A stretch of 61,989 nucleotides of DNA from Actinacidiphila acidipaludis (GCF_019890725.1 NZ_JAINZZ010000047.1:1-61989), one strand, 5' to 3'; counted from the stretch's first letter, positions 8,158-16,622 are shown. Numbers and translations are program-made. The notes: a model not told the origin generated them from the sequence alone.

Positions 8158-9159
8158 ATGGCCGACGCCGCCCCCGACGTGTCCCCGCCCGCGCCCGGGC
8201 CACGGCACCCCGACGGTGTGCCGGAACCGGGTGACCAGGCCGCGGCGGAGGAGGCGTCGGCGTTCGGCCACGCGCACGTGCCGCCGGACGTCACGGCGGC
8301 CTACGGCGACCTCCCCGACCAGGTCGTCGACTTCTACCGGCCGCGGCCCGCACCGGACCGTCCCGCGCCGCTCGTGGTGGTCTTCCACGGCGGCGCCTGG
8401 CGGGCCCGCTACGACCGCGGCCACGTGTCCCCGCTGGCCGCCCACCTGGCCGCGCACGGCTTCGCCGTGGCCTCGGTGGAGTACCGCCGCGGCGGCATGC
8501 CGGACGGCGCCCAGCAGAGCGCGGAAGCGGCCGCTGACGCCCTTGACGCCCCCGTCGAGGAGGGGCAGCCGGCCGACGCAGCCGTACCGCCCGCCGGCCG
8601 CTGGCCGGACACCCTTGACGACGTGGCCGCCGCAGTGGACGCCCTGCCCCGACTGGCCGTCGCCGCCCTCGGCGAGGAGGCCGTCGACCCCCGGCGTGTC
8701 GTGCTCACCGGTCACAGCGCGGGCGGCCACCTGGCCCTGTGGGCCGCCGCACGCCATGTCCTGCCCCCCGAATCCCCCTGGCACCGCTCCTCGCCTCCCC
8801 CGTTGCGCGGCGTCGTGGCTCTCGCCCCGATCGCCGACCTTGCCACGGCGGCCCGGCTGCACGTCTGCTCGGACGCGGTCGTCGACCTGCTCGGTGGCCC
8901 CGGCCACCTCACGGAACGGCTCCCGCACGCCGACCCGGCCGTGCTCCTCCCCACCGGAATCGCCACGACCATCGTGCACGGGACCACTGACAATGTGGTT
9001 CCACCGCAGGTCAGCGAGGCTTTCGCGGACGCGGCGGCCGCGGCGGGGGAGGAGCCGGTGGTGGCCTGGCTCCCGGCCACCGGCCACTTCCCGCTGATCG
9101 ACCCCGCCGCCTCCGCGGTCTCCGTCGTCGCCGACGAGATCGCCCAACTGGCCTGGTGA
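8158..9159 (+). CDS. kynB: Alpha/beta hydrolase, probable kynurenine formamidase
   Basis: A 333-residue alpha/beta hydrolase. The oxyanion motif is HGGAWR, the nucleophile is Ser187 in GHSAGG, and the remaining triad is probably Asp in HGTTDNVVPP and His in TGHFPLID. Because it sits 3 nt behind kynureninase and after tryptophan dioxygenase, N-formylkynurenine is the likely substrate, completing the route to anthranilate. It belongs to the HGGxW esterase type rather than the metal-dependent bacterial KynB fold, so the symbol is given by role, not by homology. A Pro/Ala-rich N-terminus (about 35 residues) precedes the fold. Confidence 0.75.
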   Translation: MADAAPDVSPPAPGPRHPDGVPEPGDQAAAEEASAFGHAHVPPDVTAAYGDLPDQVVDFYRPRPAPDRPAPLVVVFHGGAWRARYDRGHVSPLAAHLAAHGFAVASVEYRRGGMPDGAQQSAEAAADALDAPVEEGQPADAAVPPAGRWPDTLDDVAAAVDALPRLAVAALGEEAVDPRRVVLTGHSAGGHLALWAAARHVLPPESPWHRSSPPPLRGVVALAPIADLATAARLHVCSDAVVDLLGGPGHLTERLPHADPAVLLPTGIATTIVHGTTDNVVPPQVSEAFADAAAAAGEEPVVAWLPATGHFPLIDPAASAVSVVADEIAQLAW

Positions 9160-9204
9160 CCCCGGGCGTCCGGGTGCACCCGGCGCCGGACCCGGACAGC
9201 ACGA

Positions 9205-9228
9205 AGCCCCCCGCCGCGGCGGGGGGCT
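9205..9228. terminator. Bidirectional terminator between the kyn operon and crp
   Basis: AGCCCCCCGCC (9205-9215) pairs perfectly with GGCGGGGGGCT (9218-9228). The hairpin lies between two convergent genes and can serve both. Confidence 0.85.
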
Positions 9229-9275
9229 CAGGTGCGTGAGGTCGCGCCGGGCCGGCGCGCGCGGTGCGGCGCGGG

Positions 9276-9950
9276 TCAGCGGCTCCGCTTCGCCAGGCGC
9301 TCGACGTCCAGCAGGATGACCGCGCGGGCCTCCAGCCGCAGCCAGCCGCGGCCGGCGAAGTCGGCGAGGGCCTTGTTCACGGTCTCGCGGGACGCGCCGA
9401 CGAGCTGCGCGAGCTCTTCCTGCGTGAGGTCGTGGACGACGTGGATACCTTCCTCGGACTGCACGCCGAAGCGCCGCGAGAGGTCCAGCAGCGCCTTGGC
9501 CACACGGCCGGGCACGTCGGAGAAGACCAGGTCCGACATCACGTCGTTGGTCCGGCGCAGGCGGCGCGCGACGGCACGCAGCAGCGCGGTGGAGACCTCG
9601 GGCCGGACGTTCAGCCACGGCTGGAGGTCGCCGTGGCCGAGGCCCAGCAGCTTGACCTCGGTCAGCGCGGTGCCGGTGGCGGTGCGCGGGCCGGGGTCGA
9701 ACAGCGACAGTTCACCGATCAGCTCGCCGGGTCCCACCACGGCCAGCATGTTCTCGCGTCCGTCGGGCGAGGTGCGGTGCAGCTTCACCTTGCCCTCGGT
9801 GACGACGTACAGCCGGTCCCCGGGGTCGCCCTCGTGGAACAGCGAGTCGCCACGCGCAAGCGTGACCTCCGTCATGGAGGCGCGCAGTTCAGCGGCCTGC
9901 TCGTCGTCGAGCGCCGCGAAAAGCGGAGCACGGCGCAGAACGTCGTCCAC
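9276..9950 (-). CDS. crp: Crp-type cyclic-nucleotide regulator
   Basis: A 224-residue Crp/Fnr protein, the same length I recall for S. coelicolor Crp (SCO3571), a global regulator of spore germination, growth and antibiotic production. The cyclic-nucleotide-binding barrel covers roughly residues 10-120, with GPGELIGELSLFDPGPRTAT as the phosphate-binding cassette. The winged helix carries LTQEELAQLVGASRETVNKA as recognition helix. The GTG at 9950 is chosen for AAGGAG about 8 nt upstream and for the conserved DDVLRRAPLFAALD start; the longer frame upstream is non-conserved. A Crp-like half-palindrome lies 65 nt upstream, suggesting self-control. Confidence 0.93.
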   Translation of the reverse strand: MDDVLRRAPLFAALDDEQAAELRASMTEVTLARGDSLFHEGDPGDRLYVVTEGKVKLHRTSPDGRENMLAVVGPGELIGELSLFDPGPRTATGTALTEVKLLGLGHGDLQPWLNVRPEVSTALLRAVARRLRRTNDVMSDLVFSDVPGRVAKALLDLSRRFGVQSEEGIHVVHDLTQEELAQLVGASRETVNKALADFAGRGWLRLEARAVILLDVERLAKRSR

Positions 9951-10014
9951 GAGCTCTCTCCTTGTCGACAGCCGACATCGCCGGGTTTTCCCATGATGCA
10001 CGACGTCTCCATCA

Positions 10015-10028
10015 GTGCGATCAATCAC
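10015..10028. promoter_or_regulatory. Candidate Crp-binding site upstream of crp
   Basis: GTG-N6-ATCAC (10015-10028) differs at one position from the GTG-N6-GNCAC motif that I recall for S. coelicolor Crp. It lies in the crp promoter region and could mediate autoregulation. It could also act on nth, which is divergent and 270 bp away. Confidence 0.4.
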
Positions 10029-10172
10029 AAGGATGTCGTATCTATGCCTGGAGTAGTGCCCCGGGGGCCCGATTGGGCGTCGATTTCGGTGGTTCAGGCC
10101 CGGCTGGGGGGCCGAATGAGTGGCGCGGACGCCGGATTCCGCTCTCGGCGAACACCGTTCGAGCGGGTCCCC

Positions 10173-10212
10173 GGACGGCCCCCGGACGGCATCAGGACGG
10201 CCTCAGGACGGC
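10173..10212. repeat. Four GGACGGC motifs at exact 11-bp spacing
   Basis: GGACGGC occurs at 10173, 10184, 10195 and 10206. It lies in the 345-bp gap between divergent crp and nth. Apart from this and the Crp-like site, I see nothing else in the gap. Confidence 0.85.
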
Positions 10213-10295
10213 CCCAGGCCGGGCCCGGCGCCGACGTGGTCCCGGCGCGGCGGAATCCGGTGAGCCGTGTCGGCGATGCCCCGTAGGCTGCATGC

Positions 10296-11117
10296 ATGGC
10301 GACAAGTGGTACGGACGGGGCCAAGGGCCGGCCGGTGAAGAAGGTCAAGCCACCGCAGACGCACACCGGGCTGGTGCGCCAGGCGCGGAAGATCAACCGC
10401 GCACTCGGCGAGGTGTACCCGTACGCCCATCCCGAGCTGGACTTCCGCAATCCCTTCGAGCTGCTGATCGCCACGGTGCTGTCGGCGCAGACCACCGACC
10501 TGCGGGTCAACCAGACCACGCCGGCGCTGTTCGCGAAGTACCCGACCCCGGAGGACATGGCCGCGGCCAATCCCGAGGAGCTGGAGGAGATCCTCCGGCC
10601 GACGGGCTTCTTCCGGGCCAAGACCAAGGCCGTGCTGGGCCTGTCGGCGGCGTTGCGGGACAACTTCGGCGGGGAGGTGCCCGGCCGCCTGGAGGACCTG
10701 GTCACGCTGCCCGGCGTGGGCCGCAAGACCGCCAACGTGGTGCTCGGCAACGCCTTCGGCGTCCCCGGCATCACCGTCGACACCCACTTCGGCCGGCTCT
10801 CCCGCCGCTTCGGCTGGACGACCTCGGAGGACCCGGACCAGGTCGAGCGGGACGTCGCGGGGCTGTTCCCCAAGTCGGACTGGACGATGCTGTCGCACCA
10901 CGTGGTCTTCCACGGCCGCCGCATCTGCCACGCCCGCAAGCCCGCCTGCGGGGCCTGCCCGATCGCCCAGCTGTGCCCGTCGTACGGCATCGGCGAGATG
11001 GACCCCGAGAAGGCCGAGAAGCTGCTGAAGTACGAGAAGGGCGGCTTCCCCGGACAGCGGCTCAACCCGCCGCCGGGCTACCCGGGCAAGGCCGCCCCGC
11101 CGCTGGGCGCCTCATGA
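10296..11117 (+). CDS. nth: Endonuclease III (DNA glycosylase/AP lyase)
   Basis: A 273-residue base-excision repair enzyme for oxidised pyrimidines. It has the helix-hairpin-helix LPGVGRKTANVV with the catalytic Lys, the downstream catalytic Asp in VDTHFGRLS, and a 4Fe-4S cluster with the exact Cys-X6-Cys-X2-Cys-X5-Cys spacing (in CHARKPACGACPIAQLC). About 25 residues of basic N-terminal extension precede the core and about 35 follow it. The ATG sits 5 nt behind TAGGCT (10285-10290), so a leaderless message is likely. It overlaps the NUDIX gene by ATGA. Confidence 0.95.
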   Translation: MATSGTDGAKGRPVKKVKPPQTHTGLVRQARKINRALGEVYPYAHPELDFRNPFELLIATVLSAQTTDLRVNQTTPALFAKYPTPEDMAAANPEELEEILRPTGFFRAKTKAVLGLSAALRDNFGGEVPGRLEDLVTLPGVGRKTANVVLGNAFGVPGITVDTHFGRLSRRFGWTTSEDPDQVERDVAGLFPKSDWTMLSHHVVFHGRRICHARKPACGACPIAQLCPSYGIGEMDPEKAEKLLKYEKGGFPGQRLNPPPGYPGKAAPPLGAS

Positions 11118-11797
11118 CGCAGGCGCAGGGTGCCGACGCCGCCGGGATCCAGGTCAGCGTCGACGGCCTGCCGTCCTGGCTCGACCCCGTGGTCCAGGTG
11201 GTCCGCGGGGTGCGCCCCGAGCAGCTCAGCCGTTTCCTGCCGCCGGACGGCGAGGGCCGGCCGTCGGCCGTCCTGATCCTGTTCGGTGAGGGCGAGCAGG
11301 GCCCGGACCTGCTGCTCATCGAGCGTTCCGCGGCGCTGCGGTCCCACGCGGGCCAGCCGTCCTTCCCCGGCGGTGCGCTGGACCCGGAGGACGGTGACCC
11401 GGAGGGCGACGGGCCGCTGCGGGCCGCCCTGCGCGAGGCCGAGGAGGAGACCGGGCTGAACCCGGCGGGGGTGCAGGTCTTCGGCGTGCTGCCGCGGCTG
11501 TACATCCCGGTGAGCGGGTTCGTGGTGACCCCGGTGCTGGGCTGGTGGCGGGAGCCGAGCCCGGTCGACGTGGTGGACCCGGCCGAGACCGCGCGGGTCT
11601 TCCGCGTGCCTGTGGCCGATCTCACCGACCCGGCCAACCGTGCGATGCTCGTCCACCCCAGCGGTTTCCGCGGCCCGGCCTTCCTCGTCGAGGGGGCGCT
11701 CGTGTGGGGCTTCACCGCGGGCCTGATCGACAAGATCCTGCACTACGCGGGCTGGGAGAAGCCCTGGGACACCGAGCGGACGGTGCCGCTCGCCTGA
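11114..11797 (+). CDS. NUDIX hydrolase, probable CoA pyrophosphatase
   Basis: A 227-residue NUDIX protein. The NUDIX box core is AALREAEEETGL, and it is preceded by LLIERSAALRSHAGQPSFPGG-type residues (conserved RS..LR.H.G...FPGG), the extra signature of the CoA pyrophosphatase subfamily (YeaB/NudL). It probably splits CoA or acyl-CoA to acyl-phosphopantetheine and 3',5'-ADP. The glycine-acid insert before the box is longer than usual. It is translationally coupled to nth through an ATGA overlap, as in many actinobacteria. Confidence 0.85.
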   Translation: MTQAQGADAAGIQVSVDGLPSWLDPVVQVVRGVRPEQLSRFLPPDGEGRPSAVLILFGEGEQGPDLLLIERSAALRSHAGQPSFPGGALDPEDGDPEGDGPLRAALREAEEETGLNPAGVQVFGVLPRLYIPVSGFVVTPVLGWWREPSPVDVVDPAETARVFRVPVADLTDPANRAMLVHPSGFRGPAFLVEGALVWGFTAGLIDKILHYAGWEKPWDTERTVPLA

Positions 11798-11877
11798 GGC
11801 GCCGGCGGAATGAGGCACCGGGGGCATGAGGCCGTTACGGTCCCGCGTTCTCAGCTCGCCATGAGACCGTGTTCCCC

Positions 11878-13077
11878 GTGAACGCGCTGGACTTCCTGCT
11901 CATCCTCGCCGCCTGCTGGTTCGCCGTGGTCGGCTACCGCCAGGGTTTCGTCGTCGGCGTCATGTCGGTGACGGGCTTCCTCGGCGGCGGCCTCGCCGCC
12001 GTCTACCTGCTCCCGCTGATCTGGGACAAGGCGACGGACAACGCGACGCCCGGCTCGGTCGCGGTCATCACCGCCGTGGCCCTGGTGATCGTCTGCGCGT
12101 CGGTGGGACAGGCGTTCACCACCCATGTCGGCAACAAGCTCCGCACCCGGATCACCTGGTCACCGGCGCGCGCCGTGGACGCCGGCGGCGGCGCTCTGAT
12201 CAACGTGATGGCGATGCTGCTGGTGGCGTGGCTGATCGGCAGCGCCCTGGCCACCACGACGCTGCCGACGATAGGCCGCGAGGTGCGGTCGTCGAAGGTG
12301 CTGCTCGGGGTCTCCCGGGTGGTCCCCGCGCAGGCCGACACGTGGTTCAACGACTTCAGCACCACGCTGGCGCAGAACGGCCTGCCACAGGTCTTCGGCA
12401 CCTTCGGCTCCGAGCCGATCACCTCGGTCCCGGCGCCGGACCCGACGCTGGTGAACAACCCCGTGGTCGACCGGGCCGAGCGCAGCATCGTGAAGGTGGT
12501 CGGCACCGCGCCGGGCTGCGGCAAGGTCCTGGAAGGGTCCGGGTTCGTCTTCGCCAAGGACCACGTGATGACCAACGCGCACGTCGTGGGCGGCGTGAGC
12601 GAGCCGACGGTGCAGGTCGGCGGCAAGGGCCGGCTGCACGACGCCCGGGTGGTCCTCTACGACTGGCGTCGCGACATCGCCGTCCTGGACGTCCCCGGGC
12701 TCGACGCGCCCTCGCTGCGCTTCACCGGCACCGACGCCCGCTCCAAGGACGACGCCATCGTGGCGGGTTTCCCGGAGAACGGCGCGTTCGACGTGCGGGC
12801 GGCGCGGATCCGCGGCCGGATCGAGGCCAACGGTCCCGACATCTACCGCCGCGGCACCGTGCACCGCGACGTGTACTCCCTCTACACCACCGTCCGGCAG
12901 GGCAACTCCGGCGGACCGCTGCTCACCACGGACGGGCAGGTCGCCGGTGTGGTGTTCGCGAAGTCCCTCGACGACGCCAACACCGGGTACGCGCTGACCG
13001 CGGACGAGGTTGCACCGGACGTCACCGCGGGACGGACCGCGGACCGGCAGGTGGACAGCGAGGGCTGCGCTCTGTGA
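11878..13077 (+). CDS. MarP-family membrane serine protease (CvpA + trypsin-like)
   Basis: About 399 residues. The N-terminal CvpA/colicin V production domain has four membrane helices (residues 1-165; it starts NALDFLLILAACWFAVVGYRQG). An extracytoplasmic trypsin-like protease domain follows. Catalytic residues appear as His in MTNAHVVGG, Asp in RRDIAVLDV and Ser in QGNSGGPLL. The mycobacterial homologue MarP (Rv3671c) protects against acid and is encoded next to the same nth/NUDIX genes, so the order is conserved. GTG at 11878 gives the conserved start; GTG at 11869 is an equal alternative, and neither has a good ribosome-binding site. Confidence 0.9.
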   Translation: MNALDFLLILAACWFAVVGYRQGFVVGVMSVTGFLGGGLAAVYLLPLIWDKATDNATPGSVAVITAVALVIVCASVGQAFTTHVGNKLRTRITWSPARAVDAGGGALINVMAMLLVAWLIGSALATTTLPTIGREVRSSKVLLGVSRVVPAQADTWFNDFSTTLAQNGLPQVFGTFGSEPITSVPAPDPTLVNNPVVDRAERSIVKVVGTAPGCGKVLEGSGFVFAKDHVMTNAHVVGGVSEPTVQVGGKGRLHDARVVLYDWRRDIAVLDVPGLDAPSLRFTGTDARSKDDAIVAGFPENGAFDVRAARIRGRIEANGPDIYRRGTVHRDVYSLYTTVRQGNSGGPLLTTDGQVAGVVFAKSLDDANTGYALTADEVAPDVTAGRTADRQVDSEGCAL

Positions 13078-13164
13078 GGGGTGAAAGGGGTGGGCTGGGG
13101 CCCGGCCGCGGCCCGGGAAGGGGCCTGAGCCCGTCCCTCCCGGCGCCGTGCGGACCCCGGCGCG

Positions 13165-13344
13165 TCAGTCCCTGACGTGGCGGAGCCGGGCGCCGACCCA
13201 GCGCGCCCTGCGGCCCAGGATGCGGGGAATGCCGAGGCTGCTCTGCCCCGGCGGAAGCAGCAACATGGCCGCCGCGCTGCCTGCGGCGGAGGAACTGCGG
13301 CGGCGCGAGCGCGATACGTCACTGTAGTCGTGCGTCCAACCCAT
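13165..13344 (-). CDS. Small basic 59-residue ORF
   Basis: ATG at 13344 to TGA at 13165, product starting MGWTHDYSDVSRSRRRSSSA and ending RLRHVRD. It is rich in Arg and Ser, with a short Ala/Leu stretch in the middle (AAAMLLLPPGQSS). About 88% of third positions are G or C, as in the real genes around it, and the reading frame uses an ATG. No domain is recognised. It is convergent to marP and in the same direction as the hydrolase gene upstream. I think it is a real gene but have no function for it. Confidence 0.55.
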   Translation of the reverse strand: MGWTHDYSDVSRSRRRSSSAAGSAAAMLLLPPGQSSLGIPRILGRRARWVGARLRHVRD

Positions 13345-13425
13345 ACCGAGCTACGTGCCCCCGCCTCCGGGTGCGTAATCGCCGGATCATCGTTCAGTCG
13401 GCGTATGCGCCCGGCAATTTGAGGA

Positions 13426-13444
13426 CGGTCGGATCGTCCGACCG
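13426..13444 (-). terminator. Hairpin after the hydrolase gene
   Basis: CGGTCGGA (13426-13433) pairs perfectly with TCCGACCG (13437-13444) across a three-base loop, just beyond the hydrolase stop on the minus strand. No U-tract follows, so termination is only probable. An operator is possible. Confidence 0.5.
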
Positions 13445-13469
13445 CAAGGTGTGCGGTGTGTGCGGTGGC

Positions 13470-14417
13470 TCAGCGATCCGGCTCGGGGTCCTTCAGCCAG
13501 TTGATCAGTTCGGTCGAGAAGGCGGCCGGGTCCTCCTCGTGCGGGAAGTGCCCCAGCCCGTCGAACAGCCGCCAGCGGTACGGCGCTTCGACGTACTCGC
13601 CGCTGCCCGCCGCGATGCGCGTGCCCATGGCCGGGTCGAGCGAGCCGTGCATCTGCAGGGTGGGCACCCGCACCGGTCGCTTCATCCGCCGGTTGAACTG
13701 CAGGCCGTCCGGGCGCGCCATCGAACGCACCATCCACCGGTACGGCTCGATCGCGCAGTGCGCCGTCGACGGGATCTGCATCGCGCGGCGGTAGACGTCC
13801 ACCGCCTCCTCGTCCGGCAGGCTCGGTCCCGACCACTCCTGCACGAGCCGGCCCACCAGCGCCGCGTCGTCCGCGACGAGCTGCCGCTCGGGCACCCAGG
13901 GCCGCTGGAAGCCCCAGATGTAGCCGCCGGACTTGCTCTGCCGCAGGTCGGTGAGCATCGCGGCCCGCCAGCGGCGCGGATGCGGCATCGACGAGACCGC
14001 GAGGCGCCGCACCAGCTTCGGGCGCATCGCGGCGGCCGTCCACGCCAGGTAGCCGCCGAGGTCGTGGCCGACGAGCGCCGCGTCGGGCTCGCCGAGCGAG
14101 CGGATCACCCCGGTGACGTCGAGCGCGAGGTTGCCCGGGTCGTAGCCGCGCGGCGTGCGGTCGCTGCCGCCCACTCCGCGCAGGTCCATCGCGACCGCGC
14201 GGAACCCGGCATCGGCGAGCGCGGTGAGCTGGTGCCGCCACGTCCACCAGAACTGCGGGAAGCCGTGCAGCATCAGCACCAGCGGGCCGTCACCCAGCTC
14301 GGCGATGTGGAAACGGGCGCCGTTGGCGGCGACGTCGCGATGGGTCCAGGGGCCGTCCGGACGAGGGACCGCGATGCCCGTTGCGGACGGACGACGCGAC
14401 CCGTCGGAGTGTTTCAT
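13470..14417 (-). CDS. Alpha/beta hydrolase, epoxide-hydrolase type
   Basis: A 315-residue alpha/beta hydrolase. HGFPQFWWTWRHQ is the oxyanion motif, and GHDLGGYLAW places an Asp as nucleophile, as in epoxide hydrolases and haloalkane dehalogenases. A late FDGLGHFPHEE supplies the His. The cap domain contains paired Trp and Tyr residues suited to epoxide activation. In this synteny block it lies close to marP and nhaA, as the mycobacterial homologue (EphE, Rv3670) lies next to marP. Substrate unknown; epoxide hydrolysis is the best guess. Confidence 0.85.
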   Translation of the reverse strand: MKHSDGSRRPSATGIAVPRPDGPWTHRDVAANGARFHIAELGDGPLVLMLHGFPQFWWTWRHQLTALADAGFRAVAMDLRGVGGSDRTPRGYDPGNLALDVTGVIRSLGEPDAALVGHDLGGYLAWTAAAMRPKLVRRLAVSSMPHPRRWRAAMLTDLRQSKSGGYIWGFQRPWVPERQLVADDAALVGRLVQEWSGPSLPDEEAVDVYRRAMQIPSTAHCAIEPYRWMVRSMARPDGLQFNRRMKRPVRVPTLQMHGSLDPAMGTRIAAGSGEYVEAPYRWRLFDGLGHFPHEEDPAAFSTELINWLKDPEPDR

Positions 14418-14479
14418 GTTCTGAGCGTGTCACATCCGGGGCCGCGATGGGGGCGGGCCGCCGGTCGTCACCCTTGCGG

Positions 14480-14995
14480 TCAGTGCGACGACGACGGCGG
14501 CAGCTCGGAGTGCGCCTGACGGCGGGGCGCGCCGGTGAGCACCGGCCGCTCGTCGGCGGGCCCCACCGGGCGCGGGTGCGGCTTGGCCTTCTGCAGCACC
14601 GCGGCGCTCTCCTTGGCGGAGGTCATCGAACGCTCGGGCTTCTTGACCTTCTTGAAGCGGCCGTAGGCCAGCCCGGCCAGGATGACCGCGAGCAGGATGT
14701 AGGCGCCGCAGACGATCAGGAACGACCACCCCAGCGTGATGCCCAGCGCGTGGATGCCGAGGGCGGCGGCCACGCTGCCCATCGGAACGGCGAACAGCGC
14801 CAGCGTCAGCGCCGCGACGATCGCGCCGCTGCCCATCGCGGCGCGTTTGGCGTCCTGCCGGACCTCGGCCTTGAACAGGGCGATCTCGTCGTGCACCAGG
14901 GCGGAGACCTCCGCCGTGGCGGACGCGAACAGCTGCCCGAGGCTGCGCTCGTCACCGTTCGAGGCTGCGCTCATCGCGGCGTCCTCCGTCGTCAT
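14480..14995 (-). CDS. Phage holin-like (DUF1469) membrane protein
   Basis: A 171-residue protein of the Phage_holin_3_6/DUF1469 type, which is chromosomal in actinobacteria and not phage-linked. A soluble N-terminal helix (LGQLFASATAEVSALVHDEI) leads to two membrane helices (MGSGAIVAALTLALFAVPMG and SFLIVCGAYILLAVILAGLA). A charged Pro/Arg-rich cytoplasmic tail ends the protein. The role is unknown; a place at the cell membrane near division or transport proteins is often assumed. It stands between the hydrolase and nhaA, in the same direction. Confidence 0.85.
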   Translation of the reverse strand: MTTEDAAMSAASNGDERSLGQLFASATAEVSALVHDEIALFKAEVRQDAKRAAMGSGAIVAALTLALFAVPMGSVAAALGIHALGITLGWSFLIVCGAYILLAVILAGLAYGRFKKVKKPERSMTSAKESAAVLQKAKPHPRPVGPADERPVLTGAPRRQAHSELPPSSSH

Positions 14996-15045
14996 ACGTC
15001 GTTGCGGTTCGTTACCGGTCGTACAGTGTCTGCCCCGATCATGCC

Positions 15046-16506
15046 TTACGTCGCATCAGAGCCGCCCATGTCCCGCCCGAGTTGGGCGAGGCGCCGGTGT
15101 TCGGCGGCCTGGCGTTCGAGCATCTCGGCCATCCGCAGATGGAACGCGGGCTGGTCCTCCTGGTAGATGTCGGGGACGCCGTCGCCGTCGGAGTCGCGCT
15201 CCTCGTCGTCCGTCAGCCGCCGGTAGGTGTTGTTGCGCAGTTTCAGCAGCGTGGCCGCCAGGACGGCCGAGAGCAGCGAACCGAGGAGCACGGCGGCCTT
15301 GGACTCGTCGGTCAGCGGCGGCGCGGTGAAGGCCAGTTCGGCGATGAGCAGCGAGACCGTGAAGCCGATGCCGCCCAGCGTGGCGACGGCCAGCACGTCC
15401 GGCCAGCGCAGGTCCGCGTTGAGCTCGGCCCGGGTGAAGCGGGCGGCCAGCCAGGTGCCGCCGAACACCCCGATGGGCTTGCCCACCAGCAGGCCGAGCA
15501 GCACGCCGAGCGTCTCCGGCTTGTGGAAGACGTCGCCGAGCGCGCCGGCCGTCACCGTCACCCCGGCGGAGAACAGGGCGAACAGCGGTACGGCCACGCC
15601 CGCGGACAGCGGCCGGACCAGATGCTCGATGTGCTCGCCGGGTGCCTCCGTCTCACCCTCGCGGGGCGTGCAGCGCAGCATCAGGCCCATGGCGACGCCG
15701 GAGATCGTCGCGTGTACGCCGCTGTTGTACATCAGCCCCCAGATCACCAGGGCGAGCGGCACGTACACGTACCAGCCGTGGACCTCGCGCCGCAGCAGCG
15801 CCCAGAACACGACCAGGCCGGCGAGTGCGCCGATCAGGGCGGCGTAGTCGATGCCGGAGGTGAAGAAGATCGCGATGATCAGGATCGCGAAGAGGTCGTC
15901 TACGACGGCCAGGGTGAGCAGGAACGCCCGCAGCGCGGCGGGCAGGGCGGTCCCGATGACCGCGAGGACGGCGAGTGCGAACGCGATGTCGGTGGCGGTG
16001 GGCACCGCCCAGCCCTTGAGCGAGCCGCCGCCCGCGGCGGCCGTGATCGCGTAGACGACCGCGGGCACCGCCATGCCGCACAGCGCGGCGACCACGGGCA
16101 GTGCCGCGGCCGACGGCGTGCGCAGTTCGCCGACCACCAGTTCGCGCTTGAGCTCGATCCCGGCGACGAAGAAGAAGACGGCGAGCAGGCCGTCGGCCGC
16201 CCAGTGCTCGACGGACAGATGCAGGCCGATGGCGGACGGCCCGAAGGGGAAGGTGCTCGCCGACTCGTAGCTGTGGTGGGCGGTGTTCGACCAGATCAGG
16301 GCGGCCACCGCCGCGGTCAGCAGCAGGACGCCGCCGACCGTCTCGGCGCGCAGGGCGTCCGCGAGGAAGGTGCGCTCGGGGAACGGCAGCCGGCCGAGGA
16401 GGACCGCGGCGCGGCGGCCGGGGCCGGGTGACGGGCGCGGCGGCTCCGGCGAGGAGCCCGGTTCCCCGTCCGACGGGGGGTGCCGCGGCGGGGGCTGCTC
16501 AGTCAC
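15046..16506 (-). CDS. nhaA: NhaA sodium/proton antiporter with extended C-terminus
   Basis: A 486-residue antiporter of the NhaA family: 11-12 membrane helices, with AVVDDLFAILIIAIFF holding the Asp-Asp pair that binds Na+ and protons. It expels sodium in exchange for protons. Both ends are longer than in E. coli NhaA (388 residues): a Pro-rich N-terminus of about 45 residues, and a C-terminal extension of about 70 residues containing ERDSDGDGVPDIYQED, which looks like a calcium-binding DxDxDGxxD loop, then a helical tail. The GTG at 16506 follows GGAGG. The acs terminator lies between acs and this gene, so it has its own promoter. Confidence 0.93.
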   Translation of the reverse strand: MTEQPPPRHPPSDGEPGSSPEPPRPSPGPGRRAAVLLGRLPFPERTFLADALRAETVGGVLLLTAAVAALIWSNTAHHSYESASTFPFGPSAIGLHLSVEHWAADGLLAVFFFVAGIELKRELVVGELRTPSAAALPVVAALCGMAVPAVVYAITAAAGGGSLKGWAVPTATDIAFALAVLAVIGTALPAALRAFLLTLAVVDDLFAILIIAIFFTSGIDYAALIGALAGLVVFWALLRREVHGWYVYVPLALVIWGLMYNSGVHATISGVAMGLMLRCTPREGETEAPGEHIEHLVRPLSAGVAVPLFALFSAGVTVTAGALGDVFHKPETLGVLLGLLVGKPIGVFGGTWLAARFTRAELNADLRWPDVLAVATLGGIGFTVSLLIAELAFTAPPLTDESKAAVLLGSLLSAVLAATLLKLRNNTYRRLTDDEERDSDGDGVPDIYQEDQPAFHLRMAEMLERQAAEHRRLAQLGRDMGGSDAT

Positions 16507-16590
16507 GGGGGCGACCTCCTGGGCGGCGTCCTTCCCAGTCTTGTCGCCCGGGCGCCGCCGCGTGGCGCCGTGCTCACCCGAACGAATGAG

Positions 16591-16622
16591 GAGGGCGCCC
16601 GGCCGAACAGCCGGGCGCCCTC
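16591..16622 (-). terminator. Terminator of acs
   Basis: GAGGGCGCCCGGC (16591-16603) pairs perfectly with GCCGGGCGCCCTC (16610-16622) around a six-base loop, 17 bp beyond the acs stop on the minus strand. Confidence 0.85.

Noticed and set aside
6709..9618. A 969-codon minus-strand frame across the kyn operon
   Set aside because: Mirrors kynU and the formamidase on the other strand; no recognisable protein.
14480..14995. Holin-like protein as a sign of a prophage
   Set aside because: DUF1469 proteins are ordinary chromosomal genes in actinobacteria, and no other phage gene is near.
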